64,000 nt of DNA from Jiangella alkaliphila. Its GTDB lineage: Bacteria > Actinomycetota > Actinomycetes > Jiangellales > Jiangellaceae. The position numbers and the translations under genes are program-made. Shown here piece after piece: positions 51,154 through 59,599 of this stretch (its first letter is position 1; every line of letters begins with the position of its first letter). A model generated the notes under the pieces. That model was given only the letters and a program-made list of their open reading frames with translations. It made no database searches and had not been told where the DNA came from. The stretch covers positions 3,135,278 to 3,199,277 of the forward strand of contig NZ_LT629791.1 of the NCBI RefSeq assembly GCF_900105925.1, written 5' to 3'.

Positions 51154-52560
51154 GTGGTGACGGCGCTCGGTGACCGGCTGCGGGTTCCGGCGTTCGCCGG
51201 CCGGGCCGGTGTGGCCCGGCGCGACGTCACCCCGCCGCCCGGCATCCGGACCCGCAACTGGGGCCCGGCCGAGACCGATGTCGCCGACGGCGTGCACCGG
51301 CCGCTGACGCTGACCGCCCTGGCCCTCGCGGTGCACGAGGGGCCAGGCGGCGACGGCGGACCGATGCTGCTGCTGGCCGTCGACGCGACGTGGTGGCGGC
51401 GGGTGGACGACGAACGGCGGCTGCGGTTCGCGGTGCTCGACCGGCTCGGCCTGGACCCGGGCCGGCTGCTCATCGCGCTCTCCCACACGCACGCGGGACC
51501 GGTGCTGTGCGCGGCCGACGCCGACCTCGACGGCGGTGCGCTGGTCCCGGCGTACCTGGACCGGCTCGCGGCCGCGGCGGTGGACGCGGGCGCCGAGGCG
51601 ATCGCCGCGCTGGCGCCCGCGGTTCTCGAGTGGACGGCCGGCCGCTGCACGCTCGCCACCGACCGTGAGCTGGACCTCGGCGGCCGGGCCGTGGTCGGGG
51701 CCAACCCCGCCGCCGCCGACGACACCGTCGTGGTCGGGCGGCTCACGGGCGCCGACGGTGTGCGCCGGACGCTCGCCACCGTGGTCAACTACGCGTGCCA
51801 CCCGACCACCCTGGCCTGGCAGAACCGGCTGGTCTCACCGGACTACGTGGGCTCGATGCGCCGGCTCGTCGAGGCGGCCACCGGCGCGCCGTGCCTGTTC
51901 CTGCAGGGCGCCTCCGGGGAGCTGGCGCCCGCCGAGCAGTACACCGGCGACACCGAGGTGGCCGACCGGCACGGCCGCGCGCTCGGCCACGCCGTGCTGG
52001 CCGCACTCGACGGACTGCCGCCGCCCGGGACGGAGCTGGGGCTGGCCGAGCTGGTGGAGTCCGGCGCGCCGCTGGCGGTGTGGCGGCCGGTGCCGTCGTC
52101 GCCGTCGACGGAGCTGGCCGTCCGGCGGTCGGTCGCCGAGCTGGAGGTCCGGCCGCTGCCGACGATCGCCGAGCTGGCGGCCGAGTGGGCCGGCATCGAC
52201 GAGCGCAGCCGGGACGAGCGCCTGCGCCGAGCCCGCCACCTGCGCGACGGCTACCTCGACGGCGGCGACGTCGTCGAGCACCCGGTCTGGGCCTGGCGGC
52301 TCGGCGACGCCCTGCTCGTCGCCCATCCGGGGGAGGCGTACTCGCAGCTGCAGCGCGGTCTGCGGGCCCGGTTCCCGGACCGGCCGGTCCTGGTCCTCAA
52401 CCTCACCAACGGGCCCGGCTTCGTGTACTTGCCGACGCGCGAGGCGTACCGCCGCGGCGCGTACCAGTCGTGGCAGACGCCGCTGGCGGCCGGGTCGCTC
52501 GAGCGGCTGGAGGCGCACGCGGCCGGGCTGCTCGACGTGCTGCTGGAGGAGGGCGCATGA
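51154..52560 (+). CDS. neutral ceramidase-like hydrolase
   Basis: A 468-aa protein related to the N-terminal metal-binding domain of neutral/alkaline non-lysosomal ceramidases: GVARRDVTPPPGIRTRNWGP, the metal motif IALSHTHAGP, VVNYACHPTTLAW and FLQGASGELAPAEQY. The C-terminal Ig-like domain of true ceramidases is absent and no signal peptide is seen, so it is probably cytoplasmic. Such short homologues occur within sugar-catabolic loci and may hydrolyse an amide or lactone of a sugar derivative; this is inference. The stop overlaps the SDR start (ATGA). Confidence 0.75.
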   Translation: MVTALGDRLRVPAFAGRAGVARRDVTPPPGIRTRNWGPAETDVADGVHRPLTLTALALAVHEGPGGDGGPMLLLAVDATWWRRVDDERRLRFAVLDRLGLDPGRLLIALSHTHAGPVLCAADADLDGGALVPAYLDRLAAAAVDAGAEAIAALAPAVLEWTAGRCTLATDRELDLGGRAVVGANPAAADDTVVVGRLTGADGVRRTLATVVNYACHPTTLAWQNRLVSPDYVGSMRRLVEAATGAPCLFLQGASGELAPAEQYTGDTEVADRHGRALGHAVLAALDGLPPPGTELGLAELVESGAPLAVWRPVPSSPSTELAVRRSVAELEVRPLPTIAELAAEWAGIDERSRDERLRRARHLRDGYLDGGDVVEHPVWAWRLGDALLVAHPGEAYSQLQRGLRARFPDRPVLVLNLTNGPGFVYLPTREAYRRGAYQSWQTPLAAGSLERLEAHAAGLLDVLLEEGA

Positions 52561-53366
52561 GCCGCAGCGTGGTGGTGACCGGCACCGGCATGGGCATCGG
52601 GCGCGCGATCGCCGACCGGCTCGCCGCCGACGGCTGGGTGGTGGTCGGGGTCGAACGGGACCCCGCCGCCGACGCCGGCTCCTGCGCCGACGTGGTCACC
52701 GGCGACACCGCCGAGCGCGGCACGCATGCCGAGGCGGCGCGGCGGGCCCTGGCGCTGGCCCCGCTGGGCGGCTGGGTCAACAACGCCGGCATCACCGAGC
52801 CGACCCCGCTGCACGCGCTCGACGAGGACGCCGTCCGCGCCGTGGTCGCGATCAACGGGCTCGGCTACCTCTGGGGCTGCGCTGCCGCCGTCGAGGCCTT
52901 CGCCGCGCAGGGGCGCCCGGGCGCGATCGTCAACATCGGCTCGATCCACGGCCGGGTCAGCTACCCGCAGCACGCCGCCTACGAGTTCACCAAGGGCGGC
53001 GTCGATGCGCTCACCCGCAGTGTCGCCGTCACCTACGGGCCGTACGGCGTCCGGGCCAACGCCGTCGCCCCGGGCGGCGTGCGCACGCCGCACCTGCAGG
53101 CGCACATCGCCGCCTCCGCCGACCCCGCGGCGACCGAGCGCGAGCTCGCCCAGGGCCCGCCGTTGCGCCGGATCGCCGAGCCGGGCGAGGTCGCCGCCGT
53201 GGTGGCGTTCCTGCTCTCCGACGACGCGTCGTACGTGAGCGGGCAGTCGGTCGCCGTCGACGGCGCCTGGACGGCGGCGTTCTCGAACCCGCCCGACGAC
53301 CCGGAGCTGCGGCGGCTGTTCGCGACCGGCCGGTCAGACGTCCAGGACGAACCGGGCCGCGGGTGA
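52557..53366 (+). CDS. short-chain dehydrogenase (candidate L-rhamnose/L-fucose dehydrogenase)
   Basis: A 269-aa classical SDR: VVVTGTGMGIGRAIADRL for the cofactor, VNNAGITEP, catalytic Ser in IVNIGSIHG, and YEFTKGGVD for Tyr-x3-Lys (here Y-E-F-T-K). The C-terminal VSGQSVAVDGAW is usual. With the lactonase- and rhamnonate-dehydratase-like genes nearby, oxidation of a 6-deoxyhexose to its lactone is plausible but not proven by sequence. Its last 33 bases overlap the convergent PhyH gene. Confidence 0.85.
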   Translation: MSRSVVVTGTGMGIGRAIADRLAADGWVVVGVERDPAADAGSCADVVTGDTAERGTHAEAARRALALAPLGGWVNNAGITEPTPLHALDEDAVRAVVAINGLGYLWGCAAAVEAFAAQGRPGAIVNIGSIHGRVSYPQHAAYEFTKGGVDALTRSVAVTYGPYGVRANAVAPGGVRTPHLQAHIAASADPAATERELAQGPPLRRIAEPGEVAAVVAFLLSDDASYVSGQSVAVDGAWTAAFSNPPDDPELRRLFATGRSDVQDEPGRG

Positions 53367-54119
53367 GAGCCGGTCGTGGACCACCTTGCGGACGTACGCG
53401 GCCTGGTCGAGCTGCTGCGGCTCGTCGCGGCGGCTGTAGGACATGGTCAGGCCGCGCCGCGGTACGCCCGTGCGGTTCAGCGTGCCGCCGTGCCAGACGT
53501 GGGCGTTGAAGATGACGACGGTGCCGGCCTCGCCCAGCAGCAGCCGCTCGTCCGGGTGCGGCGCGGCCGCGTCGGGCAGGTCGTCGGCGGGCACGCGGCC
53601 CCACCGGTGCGAGCCCGGCACCACCCGGGTGGCGCCGTTGTCGGCGGTGAAGTCGTCGAGCAGCCACATCGAGTTGCAGATATGGAAGTCGCCGTCGGCC
53701 ACCGGCCGGCCCCAGTCCGAGTGCAGGTTCTGGTGGCCCTCGCCCGGCAGCGCCGCGCGGAAGTTCAGCGAGTTCACCCGCACGTTCCCGACGACGTGGT
53801 GCGCGGCGGCGAGGACCGCGGGCTCGGTGAAGACGGACTCGAACACCTCGCCCTTGTTGATCAGGTCGGCCAGCATCGCGGCGCCCCGCTGCCCGCCCAC
53901 CTCGTGGCCGGCCGCCGATCCCTCGGACTCCTGCAGCTCACCGATCCGCGCCCGCAGTGCGGCCAGCCGCTCGCCGGCGAACAGGCCGGGCAGTGCCAGG
54001 AAGCCGTCGGCATCGAGCCGGGCCCGCTGGTCATCGGTGAGCGCGTCGCTCGTCGCGCCCAGCTCGGCCAGCGCGGTGTGCAGCGCCGGCCGGTGGGTCG
54101 TGGCGGGTGTTGCGGTCAT
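53334..54119 (-). CDS. phytanoyl-CoA dioxygenase (PhyH)-like oxygenase
   Basis: A 261-aa Fe(II)/2-oxoglutarate oxygenase. The metal triad is HSDWG (His-x-Asp) and the distal His in NAHVWHGGTLNRTG, followed by PRRGLTMSYSRRD with the 2OG-binding Arg. The DQRARLDADGFLALPGLF start is typical. The ATG at 54119 is the first family-like methionine. It is divergent from an AraC regulator (128-base gap), which likely controls it. Its 3' end overlaps the SDR gene by 33 nt. Confidence 0.88.
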   Translation of the reverse strand: MTATPATTHRPALHTALAELGATSDALTDDQRARLDADGFLALPGLFAGERLAALRARIGELQESEGSAAGHEVGGQRGAAMLADLINKGEVFESVFTEPAVLAAAHHVVGNVRVNSLNFRAALPGEGHQNLHSDWGRPVADGDFHICNSMWLLDDFTADNGATRVVPGSHRWGRVPADDLPDAAAPHPDERLLLGEAGTVVIFNAHVWHGGTLNRTGVPRRGLTMSYSRRDEPQQLDQAAYVRKVVHDRLSPAARFVLDV

Positions 54120-54247
54120 CGTGTGCACCTTCCAACAGTCGAGTGTGTCGCCACGGCCATTCGACTCCGGGCGACGCCACCGGCTCAATGCAGCGATCGA
54201 CCCGGTGAGTGCACGGATCGACGCCTACGCCGTAGCATCCGGCGTCC

Positions 54248-55081
54248 ATGAACGGTGAGACGGTCGAACGGTTCGCCGGGTCGGCGCTGAGCAGGGCCGA
54301 AGCGGCAGCCCGGCAGTGGCCGAGCCCGCAGCGGCCGATGTTCGTCTCGGCGGGCGCGTACTCGGCCCGGCGGCTGCAGCACGCGGCGCCGCACCGGTAC
54401 GCCGTCTGGAAGCTGGCCTACTACCGCTCCGGCGCCATCGATGCACTGGTCGACGGCGTGAGCTACCCGATCACGGCCGGCACCGTGCTCGTGGTCCCGC
54501 CGCACGCCGACCACGCCGAGGTCGCGCACACCGCCTACTCGAACTACTTCGTCCTGGTGAACGCCCGGCCGGACTGGCCGTGGCCGCTGATCACGACCGA
54601 CGACGGCGCGAACCGGCTCGGCGGCGTGTTCGCCGCCCTGGTGCGGGAGAAGTCGGCGCCGGACGAGCATGCCCTCGCGATGGTCGACGCGCTGGTCCAG
54701 CAGGTCGACATCGCCTTGCGACGCGACCATGCCCGGCGGCACGACTCGGCGGCCCGCACGATCGTCAACGCCGTCGACCAGTTGCTGGAGGAGCGGTACG
54801 CCGAGCAGGTGCGGCTCGACGCCGTCGCCCGCGACGTGGGGGTGTCCGGGTCGACGCTGCGCGCCTACTTCGCCGCCGAGCTGGGCATGTCGCCGCAGGC
54901 GCGGCTGCTGGAGATCCGCCTCCGGCACGCCGTGGCGCTGCTGCGCACGTCGGACCTGACGCTGGCCTCCGTCGCCGAGCGCTGCGGGTACCACTCGGCC
55001 AGCCACCTGAGCCGGCACGTCAAGGCCGCGCTGTCGTCCACGCCGGGGGAGATCCGCCGGCGGGGCCACCTGCTGCCCTGA
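54248..55081 (+). CDS. AraC-family transcriptional regulator with cupin sensor
   Basis: A 277-aa regulator. The N-terminal cupin (about 40-110) includes WKLAYYRSGAIDALVDGVSYPITAGTVLVVPPHADHAEV. The C-terminal tandem HTH (about 175-272) has VRLDAVARDVGVSGSTLRAYFAAELG and ASVAERCGYHSASHLSRHVKAALSSTPGEIR. It probably binds a sugar or sugar acid and controls the divergent PhyH gene and perhaps neighbours. Its own 128-base upstream gap holds no GGAAC-type regulon site. Confidence 0.9.
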   Translation: MNGETVERFAGSALSRAEAAARQWPSPQRPMFVSAGAYSARRLQHAAPHRYAVWKLAYYRSGAIDALVDGVSYPITAGTVLVVPPHADHAEVAHTAYSNYFVLVNARPDWPWPLITTDDGANRLGGVFAALVREKSAPDEHALAMVDALVQQVDIALRRDHARRHDSAARTIVNAVDQLLEERYAEQVRLDAVARDVGVSGSTLRAYFAAELGMSPQARLLEIRLRHAVALLRTSDLTLASVAERCGYHSASHLSRHVKAALSSTPGEIRRRGHLLP

Positions 55082-55169
55082 TCGTCGTGGCGGGGCAGCG
55101 GAGCGTGCAACGCCGGTGGCGGGCTGTGTATTGAGCCGATGATCCGGGCCACGGTGTGATGGCGGTCAC

Positions 55170-55182
55170 GGAACACCGTTCC
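55170..55182 (+). promoter_or_regulatory. regulon operator site F (upstream of propeller/discoidin gene)
   Basis: GGAACACCGTTCC, a perfect palindrome (CGGAACACCGTTCCG including flanks), 34 nt before ATG 55217. The -35 position is degenerate (GGTCAC instead of TGACAT-like), so the promoter may be weaker or placed differently. Confidence 0.7.
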
Positions 55183-55216
55183 GCGTGTTCGCTCCGGCTC
55201 GGACCTGGAGGAAACG

Positions 55217-57457
55217 ATGGCGACGTCGTCGCGGAAGCTGCTGCCCTACCTGTCCACGGCGGTGGCCGCGTTCCTGGCCGCGTCCGTCGTCGCGAACCCG
55301 GAACCGACGCCGGTCGCGCCCGAGGTGGCCGCCGTCGCTCCGTCGGGCGACGGCGCGGCGCCGAGCGCGATGGTCACCTCGATCGGCCCGACGTGGGGAA
55401 TGGTCGGGTACGCGCCGGGTCACATCGCAGCTGTTCCGCAGCCGTTCGGCTACGACACCGTCGTGGACGGCGAGACCACGAAGCGCATCTTCCTGAGCTT
55501 CGGCGCCCAGCCGGACGTCTCCACCGCCGCGTCCGTGTTCTACACGGCGACGTCCGACGACGCCGGCCAGCGGTTCCTGACCTCCGAGCAGACGCCGTGG
55601 ACCGCTCTGAACATGGTGCGGCTCGACGACGGCTCGTTCCTGTCGATCGAGTTCATCCCGGAGTGGATCGACACCACGCACGTGACCATCCGCACCTGGC
55701 GCTCGACCGACCAGGGCGAGACCTGGCAGCTGACCAGGGGCAGCTATACAGCGCCGAAGCCGATGGGCTACCTGCGGGTGTGGCGCGGGCCGATCCAGCT
55801 CGCGTCCGACGGGTCGGTCATCGTTCCCGCCTACACCGAGTACGCGAGCGACACCCGAGGCAGCAGCCTGATCCTGCAGACCCGCGACCAGGGCCGGACC
55901 TGGACGTTGCGCTCGACGATCATCCCGGCCACGACGGACTTCGGCACCAACGAGGTCGGCATGTCCTACACCACCGACGGCCGCCTGACCGCCGTGCTGC
56001 GGCCGGACAACGCTCCGCAGCCCTTCGACCTGCGGCAGGTCTTCTCCAGCAACGACGGCCTCACCTGGTCCGCGCCGCAGATCGTCACGGGGCCGGACGG
56101 ACCGGCCGCCAGCATCAGCCCGGTGCTCGTGCTGCAGCCGAACGGCATGCTGCTGCTCAGCTACGGGCGCCCGGACAACCATTTGCTGGTCAGCACCGAC
56201 GGCACCGGCCGGACCTGGGACCAGCACGCGTTCGTCTTCGGCAACGCGCCGGCGACCACCGGGCCGGCCGCCATCATGGGATCGAGCGGCAACACGGCCC
56301 TGACGAACGTCGAGTCGAACCGGTCGATCTTCTTCTACGACCGGTGCCACAGCAACAACCTGTGCAAGCCGTACAACGAGCAGTACAGCATCTGGGGCGC
56401 CTACGTCGACGCGGTCACGCCCGGCACCGGGAAGATCGACGTGGCGACGAAGCTGAACTCCGGCTCGGCAACGGTCAGCGGCAGCTTCGGCCCGGCCGAC
56501 CCGGTCTACCCGGAGACCCGGCCGGAGGGCGCGTTCGACGGCAGTTCCGAACAGCACGCCGCGGCGGTGCTGCGCGCCGGCGCCGGTGCACCGTCGATGG
56601 TCCTGGAACTGGACCAGGCGTACTCGGTGAGCCGGATCGGGCTGATGCTCGGCAGCGGCGAGCCACGCAGTGCCACGGTCCAGCTCTCGATGGACGGCAC
56701 GACCTGGTCGGCGCCGGTCGTCACCGCGAGCGGGACCCGCGACCGGGCGCTGCGGTACACCAACTTCACGGCGCAGCAGGTGCGGTACGTCCGGGTGACC
56801 GGGCCGGCGGGAACGGACACGCCTGTCACCGAGCTCGAGGTCTACGCCGCCGACGTCGACACCTTCGAGAACGACGCGGTCTTCGGCATCCCGCGCGGCT
56901 ACACCGACGCGCTCAACGCCACCACCACCGACGTCGACCTGGCCGGCAGCGACAGCCGGCGCTCGTTGCGGCTCTTCGACAACTACACCGACCAGGTCGC
57001 GAAGATCACCAAGGTCACGCCGGACCGGAGCCGGCAGGTGACGACGTTCGATCTCGGGAGCTCGGAGTGGAACTACCGCGGGCAGTTCCTCTTCGACATC
57101 AAGGGCCGTTCCGGCACGACGCTCACCAACCGCTGGCACTTCATGCTGACCCCCGGCAGCCATCCCGCGCCGGGTGCCGGCGGCACACCGGGCGTCGCCA
57201 CGCTCTCGGCGTGGAACGGGTCGAGCTGGATCGTGGTCGGCAGTCTCGCCCAGCCCATCGTGCCGCAGAGCTGGCGGCCGGTCACCGTCGACGCAACGCT
57301 GTCGAGCGCGACGGTGACGATCGCGGGCCAGTCGTTCACCACGAACGTCACCTTCCAGAGCGCGACCGCGCTGGCCGGCGTGGCGTTCACCTCGGCCGGC
57401 ACCGCCGCGACCGGCAACACCTGGTTCATCGACGACGTCCGGATCACCGGCGGCTGA
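55217..57457 (+). CDS. secreted Asp-box beta-propeller (BNR) protein with F5/8-type-C and LamG-like domains
   Basis: A 746-aa exported protein. The signal peptide ends near residue 28. The six-bladed propeller (about 55-410) has Asp boxes STDQGETWQL, TRDQGRTWTL and SSNDGLTWSA and an STDGTGRTWDQ variant. A discoidin-like domain (about 430-550) has RPEGAFDGS and ARYVRVTG-type end VRYVRVTGPAG. A C-terminal jelly-roll domain (about 555-746) has TFENDAVFGIPRGY and WFIDDVRI. The fold is sialidase-like, but the RIP Arg motif of GH33 was not found, so another exo-glycosidase or lyase activity is possible. It has a strong paralogue at 59600-61849. The lactonase GTG follows 4 nt after its stop. Confidence 0.82.
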   Translation: MATSSRKLLPYLSTAVAAFLAASVVANPEPTPVAPEVAAVAPSGDGAAPSAMVTSIGPTWGMVGYAPGHIAAVPQPFGYDTVVDGETTKRIFLSFGAQPDVSTAASVFYTATSDDAGQRFLTSEQTPWTALNMVRLDDGSFLSIEFIPEWIDTTHVTIRTWRSTDQGETWQLTRGSYTAPKPMGYLRVWRGPIQLASDGSVIVPAYTEYASDTRGSSLILQTRDQGRTWTLRSTIIPATTDFGTNEVGMSYTTDGRLTAVLRPDNAPQPFDLRQVFSSNDGLTWSAPQIVTGPDGPAASISPVLVLQPNGMLLLSYGRPDNHLLVSTDGTGRTWDQHAFVFGNAPATTGPAAIMGSSGNTALTNVESNRSIFFYDRCHSNNLCKPYNEQYSIWGAYVDAVTPGTGKIDVATKLNSGSATVSGSFGPADPVYPETRPEGAFDGSSEQHAAAVLRAGAGAPSMVLELDQAYSVSRIGLMLGSGEPRSATVQLSMDGTTWSAPVVTASGTRDRALRYTNFTAQQVRYVRVTGPAGTDTPVTELEVYAADVDTFENDAVFGIPRGYTDALNATTTDVDLAGSDSRRSLRLFDNYTDQVAKITKVTPDRSRQVTTFDLGSSEWNYRGQFLFDIKGRSGTTLTNRWHFMLTPGSHPAPGAGGTPGVATLSAWNGSSWIVVGSLAQPIVPQSWRPVTVDATLSSATVTIAGQSFTTNVTFQSATALAGVAFTSAGTAATGNTWFIDDVRITGG

Positions 57458-57461
57458 CCTC

Positions 57462-58388
57462 GTGAAGTGGGAACACGTGCTCGACCTCGACATCGTCGAC
57501 GCGCACCACCACCTGTGGGACCTGGCCCGGTCCTACCCGTGGCTGCAGGAGACGGCCGGTGAGCTGCAGGTACACGGCGACGATGCCGCGATCCGGCGCG
57601 ACTACCTGGTCGACGACTTCCGGCGGGACGCCGAGCCGCTCCGGCTGGTCGCGTCGGTGCACGTCGACGCCGGCGCGGCCGACCCGCTGGAGGAGGCGCG
57701 CTGGCTGCAGCAGGTGGCGGACGAGTCCGGGTACCCGCAGGCGATCGTGGCCGGCGCCCGCCTGGATGCCGGCGACGTCGACGAGGTGCTGGACGAGCTG
57801 GCGGCGCTGCCGAACGTCCGCGGCGTCCGGCACATCCTGAACTGGCACCCCGACCCGGCCATGAGCTACACCGACCGGCCGGACCTGATCACCGACCCGG
57901 CCTGGCTGGCCGGCTTCGCCCGGCTGGCGCACCACGGGCTCTCGTTCGACCTGCAGGTGTACCCGGCGCAGCTCGCCGAGGCGGCGCAGCTGGCAGCCGG
58001 CCATCCGGACACGATGGTGGTGCTGAACCATGCCGGGATGCCGCTCGGCCGTGACCCGGACAGCCTGCTGGACTGGCGCCGCGGCCTCGACGCACTCGCC
58101 GCCCGGCCGAACACCGCGGTGAAGATCTCCGGCCTGGGCATGACCGACCACCGGTGGACCCTCGGCTCGCTGCGCCCGGTGGTGCTCGAGTGCATCGAGG
58201 CGTTCGGCGCGGACCGCGCGATGTTCGCCAGCAACTTCCCGGTCGACGGCCTGTACTCGACGTACGCCCAGCTCTACGACGCGTTCGACACGATCACGGC
58301 GGACTTCTCGGCCGGCGAGCGCGCCGCGCTCTTCGCCGGGACCGCCCGCCGGGTCTACGGCCTGGCCGACCGGGCAGCGCCGGCGTGA
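57462..58388 (+). CDS. amidohydrolase-2 lactonase (candidate L-rhamnono/L-fucono-lactonase)
   Basis: A 308-aa TIM-barrel hydrolase of the COG3618 type. The metal motif is IVDAHHHLWDL; further ligands are in VVLNHAGMPL, and the conserved end is RAMFASNFPVDGL. COG3618 includes L-fuconolactonase and L-rhamnono-lactonase, and the gene is coupled by a 4-nt overlap (GTGA) to a rhamnonate-dehydratase-like gene, so a sugar-lactone role fits. The start is GTG 57462; GTG 57477 is an alternative. Confidence 0.85.
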   Translation: MKWEHVLDLDIVDAHHHLWDLARSYPWLQETAGELQVHGDDAAIRRDYLVDDFRRDAEPLRLVASVHVDAGAADPLEEARWLQQVADESGYPQAIVAGARLDAGDVDEVLDELAALPNVRGVRHILNWHPDPAMSYTDRPDLITDPAWLAGFARLAHHGLSFDLQVYPAQLAEAAQLAAGHPDTMVVLNHAGMPLGRDPDSLLDWRRGLDALAARPNTAVKISGLGMTDHRWTLGSLRPVVLECIEAFGADRAMFASNFPVDGLYSTYAQLYDAFDTITADFSAGERAALFAGTARRVYGLADRAAPA

Positions 58389-59581
58389 GCCCGCTGACGG
58401 TCAGGGCGGTCCGGGCGTACCTGCCCGACGCCGGCGGCGGCGCCGACTACCACGACCAGCCGGCCGGGCACTGGATCGACGACCACATCGCCAGCCCGAT
58501 GGCGAAGTACGCGGAGTACCGCGCCAGCCGGCAGTCGTTCGGGCTGCACCTGCTCGGCACGGTGGTGGTCGAGGTGGAGGCGTCCGACGGCACCGTCGGG
58601 TTCGCGCCCACCACCGGCGGCGAGCCGGCCGCGTGGATCGTCGAGAACCACCTGGCGAAGCTCGTCGAGGGTGCGCCGGTGACCGAGCTGGAGCGGATCT
58701 GGGACCGGATGTTCCTGTCGACGCTGCACTACGGCCGCAAGGGCCTGGCGCTGAACGCGATCAGCGGCGTCGACCTGGCGCTGTGGGACCTGGCCGGGAA
58801 GCTCCGTGGCGAGCCGGTGCACGCGCTGCTCGGCGGCGCGGTCCGCGACGAGCTGGTCTTCTACGCCACCGGTCCGCGCCCCGACGTCGCCCGCGACCTG
58901 GGCTTCATCGGCGGGAAGGTGCCGCTGCGGCACGGCCCGGCCGAGGGCGAGGCCGGCATCGCCCGCACCGTCGCCGCGCTGGCGCAGCTGCGCGACGCCG
59001 TCGGCCCGGAGTTCTGGCTGATGCTCGACTGCTGGATGTCGCTGGACGTCCGTCACGCCGCCCGGCTGGCGCACGCGCTGGACGCCGTCGGGCTGCGCTG
59101 GCTGGAGGAGCCGCTGTTGCCGGACGACTACTGGGGGCACGCCGCGCTGCGCAAGCGGCTGCCGGCCGGCATGCTGCTGAGCAGCGGCGAGCACGAGGCG
59201 ACGCGGTACGGCTTCCGGCTGCTGCTCGAGCTGGGCGCCGTCGACATCCTGCAGCCCGACGTCGGCTGGTGCGGCGGGCTGACCGAGCTGCTGAAGATCT
59301 CCGCGCTGGCCGACGCGCACGGCGCGCTGGTCGTGCCGCACGGATCGAGCGTGTACTCGTACCACTTCGTCGCGACCCGCCACAACAGCCCGTTCGCCGA
59401 GTTCCTGATGATGCATCCGGACGGCACCGAGGTGGTGCCGATGTTCCGGCCGCTGCTCCTGGACGAGCCGGTGCCGCGTGGTGGGCGGCTGGCGGTGTCG
59501 GAGCTGGACCGGCCCGGGTTCGGCGTGCGGCTGGACCCGTCGTGCGAGCTGCGCCGCCCGTACCGCCGCCCCTCGCCGTGA
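58385..59581 (+). CDS. rhmD: L-rhamnonate dehydratase-like enolase-superfamily enzyme
   Basis: A 398-aa enzyme predicted to dehydrate L-rhamnonate to 2-keto-3-deoxy-L-rhamnonate. The N-terminal capping domain has ADYHDQPAGHWIDDHIASPMAK and SRQSFGLHLLGTVVVEVEASDG, close to known RhmD proteins. The barrel has YGRKGLALNAISGVDLALWD; Mg ligands are in LMLDCWMSLD, WLEEPLLPDDY and SSGEHEATRYGF; HGSSVYSYHF carries the conserved His of the active site. L-mannonate or L-lyxonate as substrate cannot be excluded. The start is coupled to the lactonase. Confidence 0.88.
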   Translation: MSPLTVRAVRAYLPDAGGGADYHDQPAGHWIDDHIASPMAKYAEYRASRQSFGLHLLGTVVVEVEASDGTVGFAPTTGGEPAAWIVENHLAKLVEGAPVTELERIWDRMFLSTLHYGRKGLALNAISGVDLALWDLAGKLRGEPVHALLGGAVRDELVFYATGPRPDVARDLGFIGGKVPLRHGPAEGEAGIARTVAALAQLRDAVGPEFWLMLDCWMSLDVRHAARLAHALDAVGLRWLEEPLLPDDYWGHAALRKRLPAGMLLSSGEHEATRYGFRLLLELGAVDILQPDVGWCGGLTELLKISALADAHGALVVPHGSSVYSYHFVATRHNSPFAEFLMMHPDGTEVVPMFRPLLLDEPVPRGGRLAVSELDRPGFGVRLDPSCELRRPYRRPSP

Positions 59582-59599
59582 CCGTCGGGATCTGCGGGA

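Noticed and set aside
54248-55081. The AraC regulator as the binder of the GGAAyGnnGTTCC sites
   Set aside because: AraC proteins usually bind longer, direct-repeat-like sites; the short palindrome in the -35/-10 spacer fits a dimeric repressor. The AraC gene's own divergent region lacks the motif.
55217-57457. Plain annotation as GH33 sialidase
   Set aside because: Asp boxes only show the propeller fold; I did not find the RIP motif, and the gene context concerns 6-deoxyhexose and galactoside use.
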